From Candidatus Colicola caccequi (GTDB lineage Bacteria > Bacteroidota > Bacteroidia > Bacteroidales > Paludibacteraceae): a stretch of 15,427 bases of DNA. The stretch is from positions 1 through 15,427 of the forward strand of contig JAGHTR010000086.1 in assembly GCA_018065205.1 (NCBI GenBank), given 5' to 3'. The notes below the pieces were generated by a model. The model saw only the letters and a list, made by a program, of their open reading frames with translations. It made no database searches and was not told the DNA's origin. A program made the translations under genes and the position numbers. The first letter of the stretch is position 1, and every line of letters begins with the position of its first letter. This document shows, piece after piece, positions 7,995-15,330 of this stretch.

Positions 7995-9275
7995 TTATTT
8001 CTTCTTTGCTTTTAATTTACGTACTTCTCCTTGGAGTTGGGCAATTTCCTTCTCTTGGTTGTTGATTGTCTTAAGCAACGAATTCAATTCCTCATTTTCA
8101 ATCGTAGTTGGATATTGTTCGTCAACCAATTGCAGGAAGTCGGCCAAGATATTCATATAGTTGATAAACGCATCATAAGCCGATTCATATTGAGTTAATC
8201 CTTGGTCAATATGATTCATTTGATGCAAGTAATTAGCATCTTGTAATCTTGCCCAATCGGCCTTCAGTCGCTTATCTTGGCACATCTTAACGCGCTCTGC
8301 TACAGCATACAACTTCTGAATTGCTTCTTGCTGCAAATCATTACCGGCAAAAATACTTAAATCCTTTGCCTCACCAGCCCAAGTCAGAGCATACGGAGAC
8401 GATAGAACGTCTGTGGTTGCAGTAGCCTTACGGATAGCTTCAGATGGCGTTACAAATCCCATTTCACGTTCCAAGGCATAGTAGGGTAATGCACGTAAGA
8501 AATCAAAGATGCCACTACCCGCTTGCTGACGAACGCCAAAAGTCTCTGCTCCTAACCAAATATTGATTAGGTTTTCTCCCTCCGGCAGCGTATTCAACTG
8601 ATTAGCATATTTCTCTGCATCCATCGGATAATTATACCAACCCGGATCCGAGAAATGGAAACTTAATTCATCACTCAACGCAGCATTACGCGCCAATACT
8701 TTCATTTTAGGATTTCCTGCTGACTGATAAACATAATTAGCAGACTTCCAACTCAAAATATGTTTGGCACCTTCGGTCATAATGCCCTTGTATCCGGCCT
8801 TATGCAATAGTGATGCCAATTCATCCGAATAAAGCAATTCTGTATTCCATACAACCGTTGGGCGAACACCAAATAACTCATTCGTAATGTTACTCGTTTG
8901 CTCCAACTGATTCTCCAGTTCGCGCTCATCAAACTCTCCTGCCAACGAATAAGAGAAAGGAGTAGCCAATAATTCAACCGACTTGGTGGCACATAAGTCC
9001 TTCAATTGATCAATCATCTCGGGACAATATTGTTCAAATAGTTCCAATGTAGCGCCCGTTACACTAATACCGCAATGGAAACGTCCTTTGGATAACTTAA
9101 TCATCTCCTGGATGGTTCGCATTAATGGCAAATAAGAAGTCTCTACTAACCACGTCAAATACTCTTCTGTGGCCATGTCATCATAGTAATAATGGTCTTG
9201 CCCTATATCAAAAAAGCGATAGCGTTTCATTCGATAAGGAACATGCATTTGAAAGCAAAAACAAATATTCTTCAT
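7995..9275 (-). CDS. GH57 alpha-amylase-like glucan hydrolase
   Basis: A 426-residue cytoplasmic GH57 protein, no signal peptide. Five conserved GH57 segments can be placed: FQMHVP (8-13), GISVTG (69-74), VWNTEL with the probable nucleophile Glu146, LSDELSFHFSD with the probable acid Asp202, and GAETFGVRQ (242-250). RMKRYRFFDIGQDHYYYDD (15-33) matches the Bacteroides-type GH57 next to GT and debranching genes. The C-terminus (about 392-426) is a Lys/Glu-rich coiled coil. Two conserved segments are altered: the first is His-Val-Pro instead of the usual His-Gln-Pro, and the last lacks the Asp and His of the common DYETFGEH. The nucleophile is kept, so activity is plausible but not assured. It lies 51 nt after the GT4 gene. 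Expected role is trimming or breakdown of glycogen-like alpha-glucan. Confidence 0.93.
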   Translation of the reverse strand: MKNICFCFQMHVPYRMKRYRFFDIGQDHYYYDDMATEEYLTWLVETSYLPLMRTIQEMIKLSKGRFHCGISVTGATLELFEQYCPEMIDQLKDLCATKSVELLATPFSYSLAGEFDERELENQLEQTSNITNELFGVRPTVVWNTELLYSDELASLLHKAGYKGIMTEGAKHILSWKSANYVYQSAGNPKMKVLARNAALSDELSFHFSDPGWYNYPMDAEKYANQLNTLPEGENLINIWLGAETFGVRQQAGSGIFDFLRALPYYALEREMGFVTPSEAIRKATATTDVLSSPYALTWAGEAKDLSIFAGNDLQQEAIQKLYAVAERVKMCQDKRLKADWARLQDANYLHQMNHIDQGLTQYESAYDAFINYMNILADFLQLVDEQYPTTIENEELNSLLKTINNQEKEIAQLQGEVRKLKAKKK

Positions 9276-9326
9276 ACTGCAATAAAATTAAATTTCTACT
9301 ATTAAATTGTTGATTAACTAAATGAA

Positions 9327-10469
9327 TTAATACCTACCACAAACTCGGTCATAAACCGCACGAACCTTCAAACCGGCATCATACCAGCGAATGTTATTAA
9401 CTTCTTCTTGACCTAATTCGTGAAGACTCTTGTACATAGCCGGATACTTGATAATCGCATAAATAGCATCTGCCATTGCATCTATATCCCAATAATCCGT
9501 CTTGATTGCATGTTGCAAGATCTCTGCACATCCGGATTGATGCGATATAATACTTGGACAGCCTACCTGCATCGCCTCCAATGGTGAGATACCAAAAGGT
9601 TCACTTACACTCGGCATAATATAAACATCCGAATCAGCCAAAATGTCTTGTACTTGCTTGCCTCGCATAAATCCGGGGAAGTGGAATTTATCTGCGATAC
9701 CACGCTGAGCAACCAAGTCTATCATTTTAGCCATCATATCACCACTACCGGCCATCACAAAACGTACACCATCCGTCTTCTCCAACACCTTAGCCGCAGC
9801 CTCTACAAAATACTCCGGACCTTTTTGCATCGTAATACGACCTAAGAACGTAACGATTTTATCTTTACGTTTATGCTTAACAAAATCTTCCGGATGAGCC
9901 AGTGGCTCTACAGCATTATGAACCGTACTTACTTTATCCGGATTCTGCCCATACTTCTCAATCACAGTTTGACGCGTCAAATTGCTTACACACATGATAT
10001 GATCAGCCTCATCCATACCGCGACGCTCAATGGCATAAACAGTTGGATTAACATTACCACGGCTACGGTCAAAATCCGTTGCATGAACATGGATCACCAA
10101 TGGCTTATGTTTGATGTACTTCGCTGCAATACCTGCCGGATAGGTTAACCAATCATGGCTATGTATCACATCAAAATCCTCTCGCCATGCTATCTCTCTG
10201 GCTACTGCTTCATAATTACCAATCTCTTCTACCAAGTTATCCGGATAACGACCGGAAAACTCTATACAACCACGCCCAGGTACAGGAACCGAATTGGCAC
10301 CTATAATGCGTAGAAAAGATTGATCTTCATCTCCCCAAGGCTTCGGAAGGACAAAGGCAATTTCCAAATCTTCCTGCTGAGCCATACCACGGGTCAAGCC
10401 ATAACTGGCGGTACCTAAACCACCTAAAATATGTGGAGGAAACTCCCACCCAAACATTAATGCTTTCAT
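9327..10469 (-). CDS. GT4-family glycosyltransferase, glycogen-synthase-like
   Basis: A 380-residue two-Rossmann (GT-B) transferase. The N-terminal domain starts MKALMFGWEFPPHILGGLGT with the GGLG loop (16-19) that contacts donor phosphate in starch and glycogen synthases. HSHDW (His105) marks the acceptor side. In the C-terminal domain Arg211 and Lys216 (FLGRITMQKGP) would hold the nucleotide-sugar diphosphate, and SEPFGISPLEAM contains the E-x7-E pair Glu290/Glu298. No signal peptide or membrane segment is visible. The ATG overlaps the TGA of the GH133 gene by 4 nt. Together with GH133 and GH57 this matches the glycogen cluster arrangement known in Bacteroides thetaiotaomicron, so synthesis of alpha-1,4-glucan from UDP- or ADP-glucose is the best guess; sugar donor cannot be read from the sequence. 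Confidence 0.92.
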   Translation of the reverse strand: MKALMFGWEFPPHILGGLGTASYGLTRGMAQQEDLEIAFVLPKPWGDEDQSFLRIIGANSVPVPGRGCIEFSGRYPDNLVEEIGNYEAVAREIAWREDFDVIHSHDWLTYPAGIAAKYIKHKPLVIHVHATDFDRSRGNVNPTVYAIERRGMDEADHIMCVSNLTRQTVIEKYGQNPDKVSTVHNAVEPLAHPEDFVKHKRKDKIVTFLGRITMQKGPEYFVEAAAKVLEKTDGVRFVMAGSGDMMAKMIDLVAQRGIADKFHFPGFMRGKQVQDILADSDVYIMPSVSEPFGISPLEAMQVGCPSIISHQSGCAEILQHAIKTDYWDIDAMADAIYAIIKYPAMYKSLHELGQEEVNNIRWYDAGLKVRAVYDRVCGRY

Positions 10470-12409
10470 TGTTCTTGGTATTTTTTCAAGGTATCTAATA
10501 CGGAAATAACTGCAGCCACGCTTGGTGCATAAGACATACCTCCATGACCTTTATATGGCGGGTTGCCATCATACAACTCATTTAGGGTACCAATACATAA
10601 TGCACTCATCTCTACTTCGTAGCCAACTAATAAACGTTGCATAAAACTAACACCGCTATGCTTGTACACGTTCATATACGCTCTCGCATACGCCGCAATC
10701 GTAAACGGCCATACTGGACCATTGTGGAAATTGCGGTTACGCTCCTCTTGACCTCCCACATAAATAGGACGATAATCACCGCTCTTAGGCGACAAAGTCC
10801 GTAATCCTCGAGGTGTCAATAGTTCCTTTGTACAAATATCTACAACGGCTTTTTGCTGTTTCCTATCCAAAGGCGAATAAGGCAAACCTACTGCCCAAAT
10901 CTGATTAGGACGAACTTCACGATTTTGATAATCATTAATCACGTAGTCATTCAAATAAATGCCATTCCAGAAAGTCTGCACAAAAGCCTCTCGCGTAATT
11001 TCTGCTTGGTAATCCATTAGGTCTGCACCTATTTCCTTTCCCATTTCGCGCATCAATTCGGATGCAAATTTAAGGGCATTATACCATAAGGCATTCACCT
11101 CCACTATATACCCCGTTCGTGGAGTAATAGGACGTCCATTCTCCTCTGCTCCCATCCAAGAAGCCGGACGATTAGTTCCATCTACCCAAATCAGTCCATT
11201 TTGGTGAACAATAGCTCTTGGATGTTGCTGCTTACGGTAATACTGAATAAGGTCCGTCACTAACTTACCATACTTATCCGCTGCCTGTTTGACCGTATAC
11301 TTATGGGCATACTTCTGAATACCGCGGATGAACCACAATAAAGCATCCGGTTGATCCATATCGGAAATATGACATTCCTCTTTGCGTCCGTCAATATAAG
11401 CCTCTATCTCACCTATGGCAGTCTTATCTATAATGGCATCCCAATACTCCGGACGATCTATATCCAATGTGCAACTGGGAGTAGAGAAAAACATCTCACG
11501 AGCCGATGCATGGAACCATGGATAACCGGCTAGTAAATAGCATTTATCTCCTTCTCTTTTGTAGAACTGTGCTGCAGAGTTCTTCAAGCAAGCAAACATG
11601 TCATTACGTACATTTCTACGTTCCAACTCTTTTTGCCACAACGTCTTCAATGTAGTTGTCTTAACTTCACTAATACCCGCCGAGAAAATCACGCTCTCGC
11701 CATTTTTCAGAGTGAGTTCAAAGTAACCCGGAACCATTTGATCCTCCTTATACTCATATCCTCGCTCTTGCTCCTTCTGATACTCAATGCCCTTGTACCA
11801 TGCAGGATTATGGCAATAATCTACTTTCTTTGAGAACTGCATATACAGATATGGGAATTGGTCATACATCCGGTTCTTGCGACCGTTTTGCACCTCATCC
11901 ATATTGGTGTTAGCACGCTCATTCTCATGCGTCAACTCATTCACATTGCGGAAAGCCAAGAAGGGACGGAAACGCATCGTAATTGGAGATATAGCCTCTA
12001 CCAATGTGTAACGAATTAAAACTCGTGGTTCAAAACTAACTAATAATCTCTCCTTGGTCAAAATGACACCGCCTACTCGATAGGTTGTTTTAGCAATTAC
12101 TTCGCATTCAAATTCACGAATATACTTATGCCCGTTCGGCATGTATAAATTCGGACCATATTTATGCAAACCCAAATTAAACTCTGCCCCATGTTGGATA
12201 ACCGTCTCATCCAAAGACGATAACAAAACATAGTTGTTCGGACCTAATTCAGGAATAGGCAGAACTAATTGACCATGGTACTTACGCGTATTGCAATCGG
12301 TTAACGTTGTTGAATTGTAAGTCCCCGCACGATTGGTACGGATCATTTCTTTACTTAGACTGCGCTCCAGATTAACTAAAAGCGTCTTATCAAAATTCAA
12401 GTAACTCAT
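10466..12409 (-). CDS. Bacterial glycogen debranching enzyme, GH133 (amylo-alpha-1,6-glucosidase family)
   Basis: A 647-residue protein with the bacterial-type GDE N-terminal sandwich domain (about 15-260: SKEMIRTNRAGTYNSTTL, CNTRKYHGQLVLP) and a C-terminal (alpha/alpha)6 domain (about 285-640). Family landmarks in the second are AGYPWF (294-299), DALLWFIRGIQKY (355-367), TPRTGYIVEVNALWYNAL (429-446), GPVWPFTIAAYARAY (564-578) and ELYDGNPP (611-618). It would hydrolyse alpha-1,6 branches. Two residues differ from the GH133 pattern I know: WMD, whose Asp is a candidate catalytic acid, reads Trp418-Met419-Gly420, and the RDTF after AGYPWF reads Arg304-Glu305-Met306-Phe307. This may be a subfamily feature of Bacteroidota or loss of function. 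ATG is 6 nt after the manC stop. No signal peptide. Confidence 0.93.
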   Translation of the reverse strand: MSYLNFDKTLLVNLERSLSKEMIRTNRAGTYNSTTLTDCNTRKYHGQLVLPIPELGPNNYVLLSSLDETVIQHGAEFNLGLHKYGPNLYMPNGHKYIREFECEVIAKTTYRVGGVILTKERLLVSFEPRVLIRYTLVEAISPITMRFRPFLAFRNVNELTHENERANTNMDEVQNGRKNRMYDQFPYLYMQFSKKVDYCHNPAWYKGIEYQKEQERGYEYKEDQMVPGYFELTLKNGESVIFSAGISEVKTTTLKTLWQKELERRNVRNDMFACLKNSAAQFYKREGDKCYLLAGYPWFHASAREMFFSTPSCTLDIDRPEYWDAIIDKTAIGEIEAYIDGRKEECHISDMDQPDALLWFIRGIQKYAHKYTVKQAADKYGKLVTDLIQYYRKQQHPRAIVHQNGLIWVDGTNRPASWMGAEENGRPITPRTGYIVEVNALWYNALKFASELMREMGKEIGADLMDYQAEITREAFVQTFWNGIYLNDYVINDYQNREVRPNQIWAVGLPYSPLDRKQQKAVVDICTKELLTPRGLRTLSPKSGDYRPIYVGGQEERNRNFHNGPVWPFTIAAYARAYMNVYKHSGVSFMQRLLVGYEVEMSALCIGTLNELYDGNPPYKGHGGMSYAPSVAAVISVLDTLKKYQEQ

Positions 12410-12415
12410 AATCTA

Positions 12416-13582
12416 TTAATTGAATTTACCCTCGTATTTAACTTCTGCATCTTTTACAAAATCACGAATCTGCTGCTCATCTTTCTTGGGACAAATCAGC
12501 AACACACCATCCGATTCTGCTACTATATAGCCGTTCAAACCCTTAATCACGCCCAGATGACCCTCCGGCAAAACCACTATATTGTTTTCACTATCGTAAA
12601 AACTTGTAGTGCACTTCAACGAAACATTCTGATGCTCATCCTTATTGCTTAAGTCATACAACGAGCCCCATGTTCCTAAATCAGACCAACCAAAATCAGC
12701 CATCATGACATGAACAGACTTGGCTTTTTCCATCACCCCATAGTCAATACTAATGTTAGGGCAAGAAGGAAACATCTTCTCAATAAACGCCTCTTCTTCC
12801 TCCGTTCCCATATAACACTCTCCTGCTGCGAATTTCTCGGCTAAATCAGGGATATTTCTAGAAATCTCACCACAAATAGTACGAAGATTCCAAAGGAAGA
12901 TACCTGAGTTCCACACAAACTCGCCACTCTCTACAAAAGCTTTTGCCAACTCCAAATTAGGCTTTTCCGTAAAGGTCTTAACCTTTCTCAGTACCCCCTC
13001 ATTACCTGCCATCTGAATATATCCATAACCCGTCTCCGGACGAGTAGGCTTCATTCCCAATGTTAATAACGAATCATTTTGGCTCACAAACTCTAACCCT
13101 TCAGAAATAACTCGCTGAAACTCTGCCTCTTGCAAAATCAAATGATCCGACGGAGCAACAACCATCCGTACATTCAACTTTTCATCATTCCAATCCACCA
13201 CTTCATCCTTTTGCATATGCCTTCCGTACACTTTTTGAAAAGCCATTGCACGGATATGCGCAACAGCATACGCTATACATGGTGCCGTATTCCTACGAGC
13301 CGGCTCGCAGAGCACTTGATCCGCCTTCATATCCGGTATCTGTTCCAAGATAAGATCCCTATACAACACATTCGTAACAATTAAGACATTCTCAATTGGG
13401 ACCAATGGACGAAAACGATCTACCGTCATCTGCAAAAGTGACTTGCCCGTACCAAAGAAATCTAAAAACTGCTTCGGCCTATGGTTGCGGCTGTAAGGCC
13501 AAAAACGGCTGCCTATACCACCAGCCATAATTACACAATAATTGTTCGTGTTCATGGTAATATTTGATGTTGATTGTGCCAT
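12416..13582 (-). CDS. manC: Mannose-1-phosphate guanylyltransferase
   Basis: Makes GDP-mannose from mannose-1-phosphate and GTP, precursor of GDP-fucose and of mannose in capsule, O-antigen and glycoproteins. From ATG 13582 the protein has 388 residues. The nucleotidyltransferase signature AGGIGSRFWPYSR (20-32) is followed by PKQFLDFFG (36-44). Further on come EPARRNTAPCIAYA, the VVAPSDH metal-binding segment and the FTEKPN / FVWNSGIF pair typical of the family. There is no fused isomerase domain, normal for Bacteroidota. Two starts are possible: ATG 13582-13580, preceded by GGATAACT and about 12 nt after the predicted transcription start, or ATG 13555-13553 giving MNTNNYCVIMAGG, closer to usual family N-termini. 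The frame stays open to 13795, but that would run through the promoter. It is the first gene of the long minus-strand operon. Confidence 0.95.
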   Translation of the reverse strand: MAQSTSNITMNTNNYCVIMAGGIGSRFWPYSRNHRPKQFLDFFGTGKSLLQMTVDRFRPLVPIENVLIVTNVLYRDLILEQIPDMKADQVLCEPARRNTAPCIAYAVAHIRAMAFQKVYGRHMQKDEVVDWNDEKLNVRMVVAPSDHLILQEAEFQRVISEGLEFVSQNDSLLTLGMKPTRPETGYGYIQMAGNEGVLRKVKTFTEKPNLELAKAFVESGEFVWNSGIFLWNLRTICGEISRNIPDLAEKFAAGECYMGTEEEEAFIEKMFPSCPNISIDYGVMEKAKSVHVMMADFGWSDLGTWGSLYDLSNKDEHQNVSLKCTTSFYDSENNIVVLPEGHLGVIKGLNGYIVAESDGVLLICPKKDEQQIRDFVKDAEVKYEGKFN

Positions 13583-13600
13583 AGTTATCCAAAAATCGTG

Positions 13601-13632
13601 CAAATATACACAAAAATCCCCATATATGCAAG
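13601..13632 (-). promoter_or_regulatory. Bacteroidota-type promoter for the manC operon
   Basis: Minus strand: CTTG (13632-13629), 20-nt spacer, TATATTTG (13608-13601). This differs from the TTTG consensus in one base, and the TAnnTTTG element is exact. The expected start near 13594-13597 lies about 12 nt before ATG 13582. It probably drives manC through trxA. Confidence 0.75.
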
Positions 13633-13642
13633 CGCGTGCGCG
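13632..13642. repeat. GC-only alternating near-palindrome between divergent promoters
   Basis: GCGCGTGCGCG is an 11-nt alternating purine-pyrimidine tract, with GCGC arms on either side of GT, placed in otherwise very AT-rich DNA. It abuts the -33 element of the manC promoter and lies 15 nt from the -33 element of the gldD promoter. It is followed by an AT inverted tract (ATTTTTTTGAAAAAAT, 13643-13658). It may be an operator or a DNA-shape element; no binding protein can be named. Confidence 0.35.
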
Positions 13643-13657
13643 ATTTTTTTGAAAAAA

Positions 13658-13689
13658 TTTGCACATTTCATTTGTTTTTTGTAATTTTG
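13658..13689 (+). promoter_or_regulatory. Bacteroidota-type promoter for gldD
   Basis: TTTG (13658-13661), 20-nt spacer, TAATTTTG (13682-13689), an exact match to the consensus. Expected start near 13693-13696, about 15 nt before the gldD ATG at 13710. It is divergent from the manC promoter, with the two -33 elements separated by 25 nt. Confidence 0.82.
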
Positions 13690-13709
13690 CACTCGAAAAA
13701 TACATTATT

Positions 13710-14312
13710 ATGAGGAATAAGTGGTCCATATATGCTTGCCGGATAATACTGATTGGAACATGTGTTTTTTTGTGCGCGTGTTCCAAACCTGCCATACCTA
13801 GGGAATATGGATATTATCGCATCACATTACCCCTACCCCAATATCAACCATCCGAACTGAATCCGGTGCTAAAATCCTTTCCTTATGCCTTCCAATTATC
13901 TACTTCGGCTGAGCCGGTCATCATTCCGGAGCCTAATGAACACTATTGGGTTAATATAAACTACCCCTCCCTAAACGCCACTATCTACTGTTCCTACAAA
14001 CCCATTCATCATAACTTGCGACAGTTGTTAGATGATGCTAATGAGTTTGTGTACTCTCATGCTATAAAAGCAACCGCCATTCCTGAACGAGAATACCACG
14101 ATTCAATTCAAAATGTACATGGCATGTACTTCTCCCTCGAAGGAAATACGGCTACGCCGGTCCAATTCTACCTGACAGACTCAACCAAACATTTCGTTCG
14201 GGGATCCGTTTATATCAACTGCGTACCTAATCGCGATTCGTTAGCCCCCATTATTGATTACCTACAAACGGATGTAACCCGTATGATTGAGTCTTTCCGA
14301 TGGACAAAGTGA
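13710..14312 (+). CDS. gldD: Gliding motility lipoprotein GldD
   Basis: A 200-residue lipoprotein. The chosen ATG at 13710 gives a signal sequence (MRNKWS, then a hydrophobic core IILIGTCVFLC) ending in a lipobox-like LCAC with the acylated Cys24. An upstream TTG at 13659 is in frame but lies inside the promoter. The mature part carries GldD hallmarks: REYGYYRITLP, WVNINYPSLNATIYCSYKPI, IQNVHGMYFSLEGNTATPVQFYLTDSTKHFVRGSVYI and PNRDSLAPIIDYLQTDVTRMIESFRW. In Flavobacterium GldD is needed for gliding and for type IX secretion function; in non-gliding Bacteroidales its role is less clear. The downstream GGGP-synthase-like gene begins 9 nt after its stop, so the two form an operon. Family is firm, motility of this organism is not implied. 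Confidence 0.93.
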   Translation: MRNKWSIYACRIILIGTCVFLCACSKPAIPREYGYYRITLPLPQYQPSELNPVLKSFPYAFQLSTSAEPVIIPEPNEHYWVNINYPSLNATIYCSYKPIHHNLRQLLDDANEFVYSHAIKATAIPEREYHDSIQNVHGMYFSLEGNTATPVQFYLTDSTKHFVRGSVYINCVPNRDSLAPIIDYLQTDVTRMIESFRWTK

Positions 14313-14321
14313 TTTTTTGAT

Positions 14322-15023
14322 ATGCAATCAGTTCTGGAATACATATTATCTGCTCATCAACACAACCACAAAATGCTTGCTGTTCTGCTTGACCCCGAAC
14401 GGCCTATCAACTTCCAAGCAGGAGAATTAAATAAAGCCGACATCGTCCTTGTTGGAGGCAGTACAGGCGCTATCGCACCTGATTTCATCGGAAAAATACG
14501 CGCCATTACATCACGCCCTATTGTACTCTTTCCTGGCAATGGAAATCAATTCACAGCCGATGCAGATGCCATTCTGTTTCTTTCCGTCTTATCCGCACAA
14601 TCGGCAGATGTCTTAATTGGACGACAAATGGCTGCGGCTCCTGCTATCATGGCCGCTAAAATGGAATCTATCCCAATGGGATACATTCTTATTGATGGAG
14701 GGAAGACAACTAGTGTAGCACAGGCCTCTCATTCCACACCCATTCCACAAAATCAAGTCAAATACATAACCGATTTGGCTATAACCGGACAACTATTAGG
14801 TAAGCAACTCATCTATTTGGAAGCCGGGTCCGGAGCATTAACTCCTGTCTCTACAGATATAATAGCAAGTGTAAGAAAGGCCATTTCCATCCCCCTTATC
14901 GTTGGTGGCGGGATATGCACGCCAGAGGCTATGCACGCTGCTTTCCAAGCCGGTGCTGACATCGTTGTTATTGGCAATCATTTTGAGTCACATCCTGACC
15001 AATTGCCACTCTTTTGCCAGTAA
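14322..15023 (+). CDS. Geranylgeranylglyceryl/heptaprenylglyceryl phosphate synthase-like (PcrB/GGGPS family)
   Basis: A 233-residue TIM-barrel prenyltransferase of the family that joins sn-glycerol-1-phosphate to a polyprenyl diphosphate. Family segments appear in order: LAVLLDPER with the Mg-binding Asp24, DIVLVGGSTG (40-49), PIVLFPGNGNQF (66-77), IGRQMAAAPAIM, GYILIDGGKTT (120-130), QLIYLEAGSGALTPV with the phosphate-binding YLEAGSG (165-171), IPLIVGGGICTPE (190-202) and IVVIGNHFE (215-222). In archaea the reaction makes ether-lipid headgroups; Bacteroidota members form a separate group with demonstrated prenyl-glyceryl-phosphate synthase activity in some species but unclear physiological use. 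No membrane segment. It is the second gene of the gldD unit; a weak hairpin plus T-run follows. Prenyl chain length cannot be assigned with certainty. Confidence 0.93.
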   Translation: MQSVLEYILSAHQHNHKMLAVLLDPERPINFQAGELNKADIVLVGGSTGAIAPDFIGKIRAITSRPIVLFPGNGNQFTADADAILFLSVLSAQSADVLIGRQMAAAPAIMAAKMESIPMGYILIDGGKTTSVAQASHSTPIPQNQVKYITDLAITGQLLGKQLIYLEAGSGALTPVSTDIIASVRKAISIPLIVGGGICTPEAMHAAFQAGADIVVIGNHFESHPDQLPLFCQ

Positions 15024-15050
15024 ACTTCGTTCTTGTCTGACGATTTCATC

Positions 15051-15115
15051 GCCGCCTTCGCGGCATTGTCCTTTTCCATTGGCTCATTCCTAATTGGTTA
15101 ATTGGCTATTTTTTT
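15051..15115 (+). terminator. Possible terminator region after the GGGPS-like gene
   Basis: Two weak hairpins follow the stop. The first is GCCGC-CTTC-GCGGC at 15051-15064, without a strong T-run. The second is CCTAATT-GGTT-AATTGG at 15089-15105 (one bulged T), followed by CTATTTTTTT at 15106-15115. The second has the layout of an intrinsic terminator but a weak AT-rich stem. The direct repeat ATTGGCT occurs at 15078-15084 and 15101-15107. Confidence 0.4.
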
Positions 15116-15123
15116 CATTTTTA

Positions 15124-15155
15124 TTTGCAAATATCAAAATTTCTTTGTAATTTTG
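15124..15155 (+). promoter_or_regulatory. Bacteroidota-type promoter of the right-end gene
   Basis: TTTG (15124-15127), 20-nt spacer, TAATTTTG (15148-15155), an exact consensus match with the same -7 sequence as the gldD promoter. Expected start near 15159-15162, which puts an inverted repeat right at the 5' end of the RNA. Confidence 0.82.
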
Positions 15156-15158
15156 CAC

Positions 15159-15330
15159 CGCAAAATGAATTTAATGTAAATATGGTGAGCATTTTGCGAC
15201 GCTGAAAGAGTGCTTTCGGCAGCAGGTGAAAGTCCTGCATGACATGTTAAAAGAAAGCGTTTATTACGCTTTGGAACAAAAATTGTATAAACTTGAATAT
15301 AACATAAATAACCCTTATTTAAGAATAACT
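15159..15330 (+). other. Structured 5' leader with four hairpins and two small upstream reading frames
   Basis: Between the promoter and ATG 15331 lie four inverted repeats. (1) CGCAAAATG (15159-15167) pairs with CATTTTGCG (15190-15198), 9 bp. (2) GCTGAAAG (15201-15208) pairs with CTTTCGGC (15213-15220), 8 bp with one G-U and a 4-nt loop. (3) GCAGG (15222-15226) pairs with CCTGC (15234-15238) around the 7-nt loop TGAAAGT, which has T-loop geometry. (4) AAAGCGT (15254-15260) pairs with ACGCTTT (15266-15272), 7 bp with a 5-nt loop. Two tiny frames occur: MNLM (15165-15179) and MVSILRR (15182-15205), the latter crossing the 3' arm of hairpin 1 and ending inside hairpin 2. I do not recognise a known riboswitch. 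A regulatory leader is inferred; it could also be a separate small RNA. Confidence 0.5.

Noticed and set aside
13659..13709. Upstream TTG start for gldD
   Set aside because: It lies inside the -33 element of the promoter; ATG 13710 gives a normal lipoprotein signal sequence.
13583..13795. Longer N-terminus for manC, open to 13795
   Set aside because: It would run through the manC promoter and into gldD on the other strand, and the added residues do not resemble the family N-terminus.
15182..15240. Group II intron 5' end (GTGAGC with GTGAAAGTCC)
   Set aside because: The GTGYG 5' boundary is not met, and no domain V-like hairpin or reverse transcriptase is in the window.
15201..15272. Cobalamin riboswitch, suggested by GGTGAAAGTCC
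   Set aside because: Only this short hairpin resembles the class; no GGGAA segment, GCCACTG-like core or B12 box follows. The resemblance is likely a generic T-loop hairpin.
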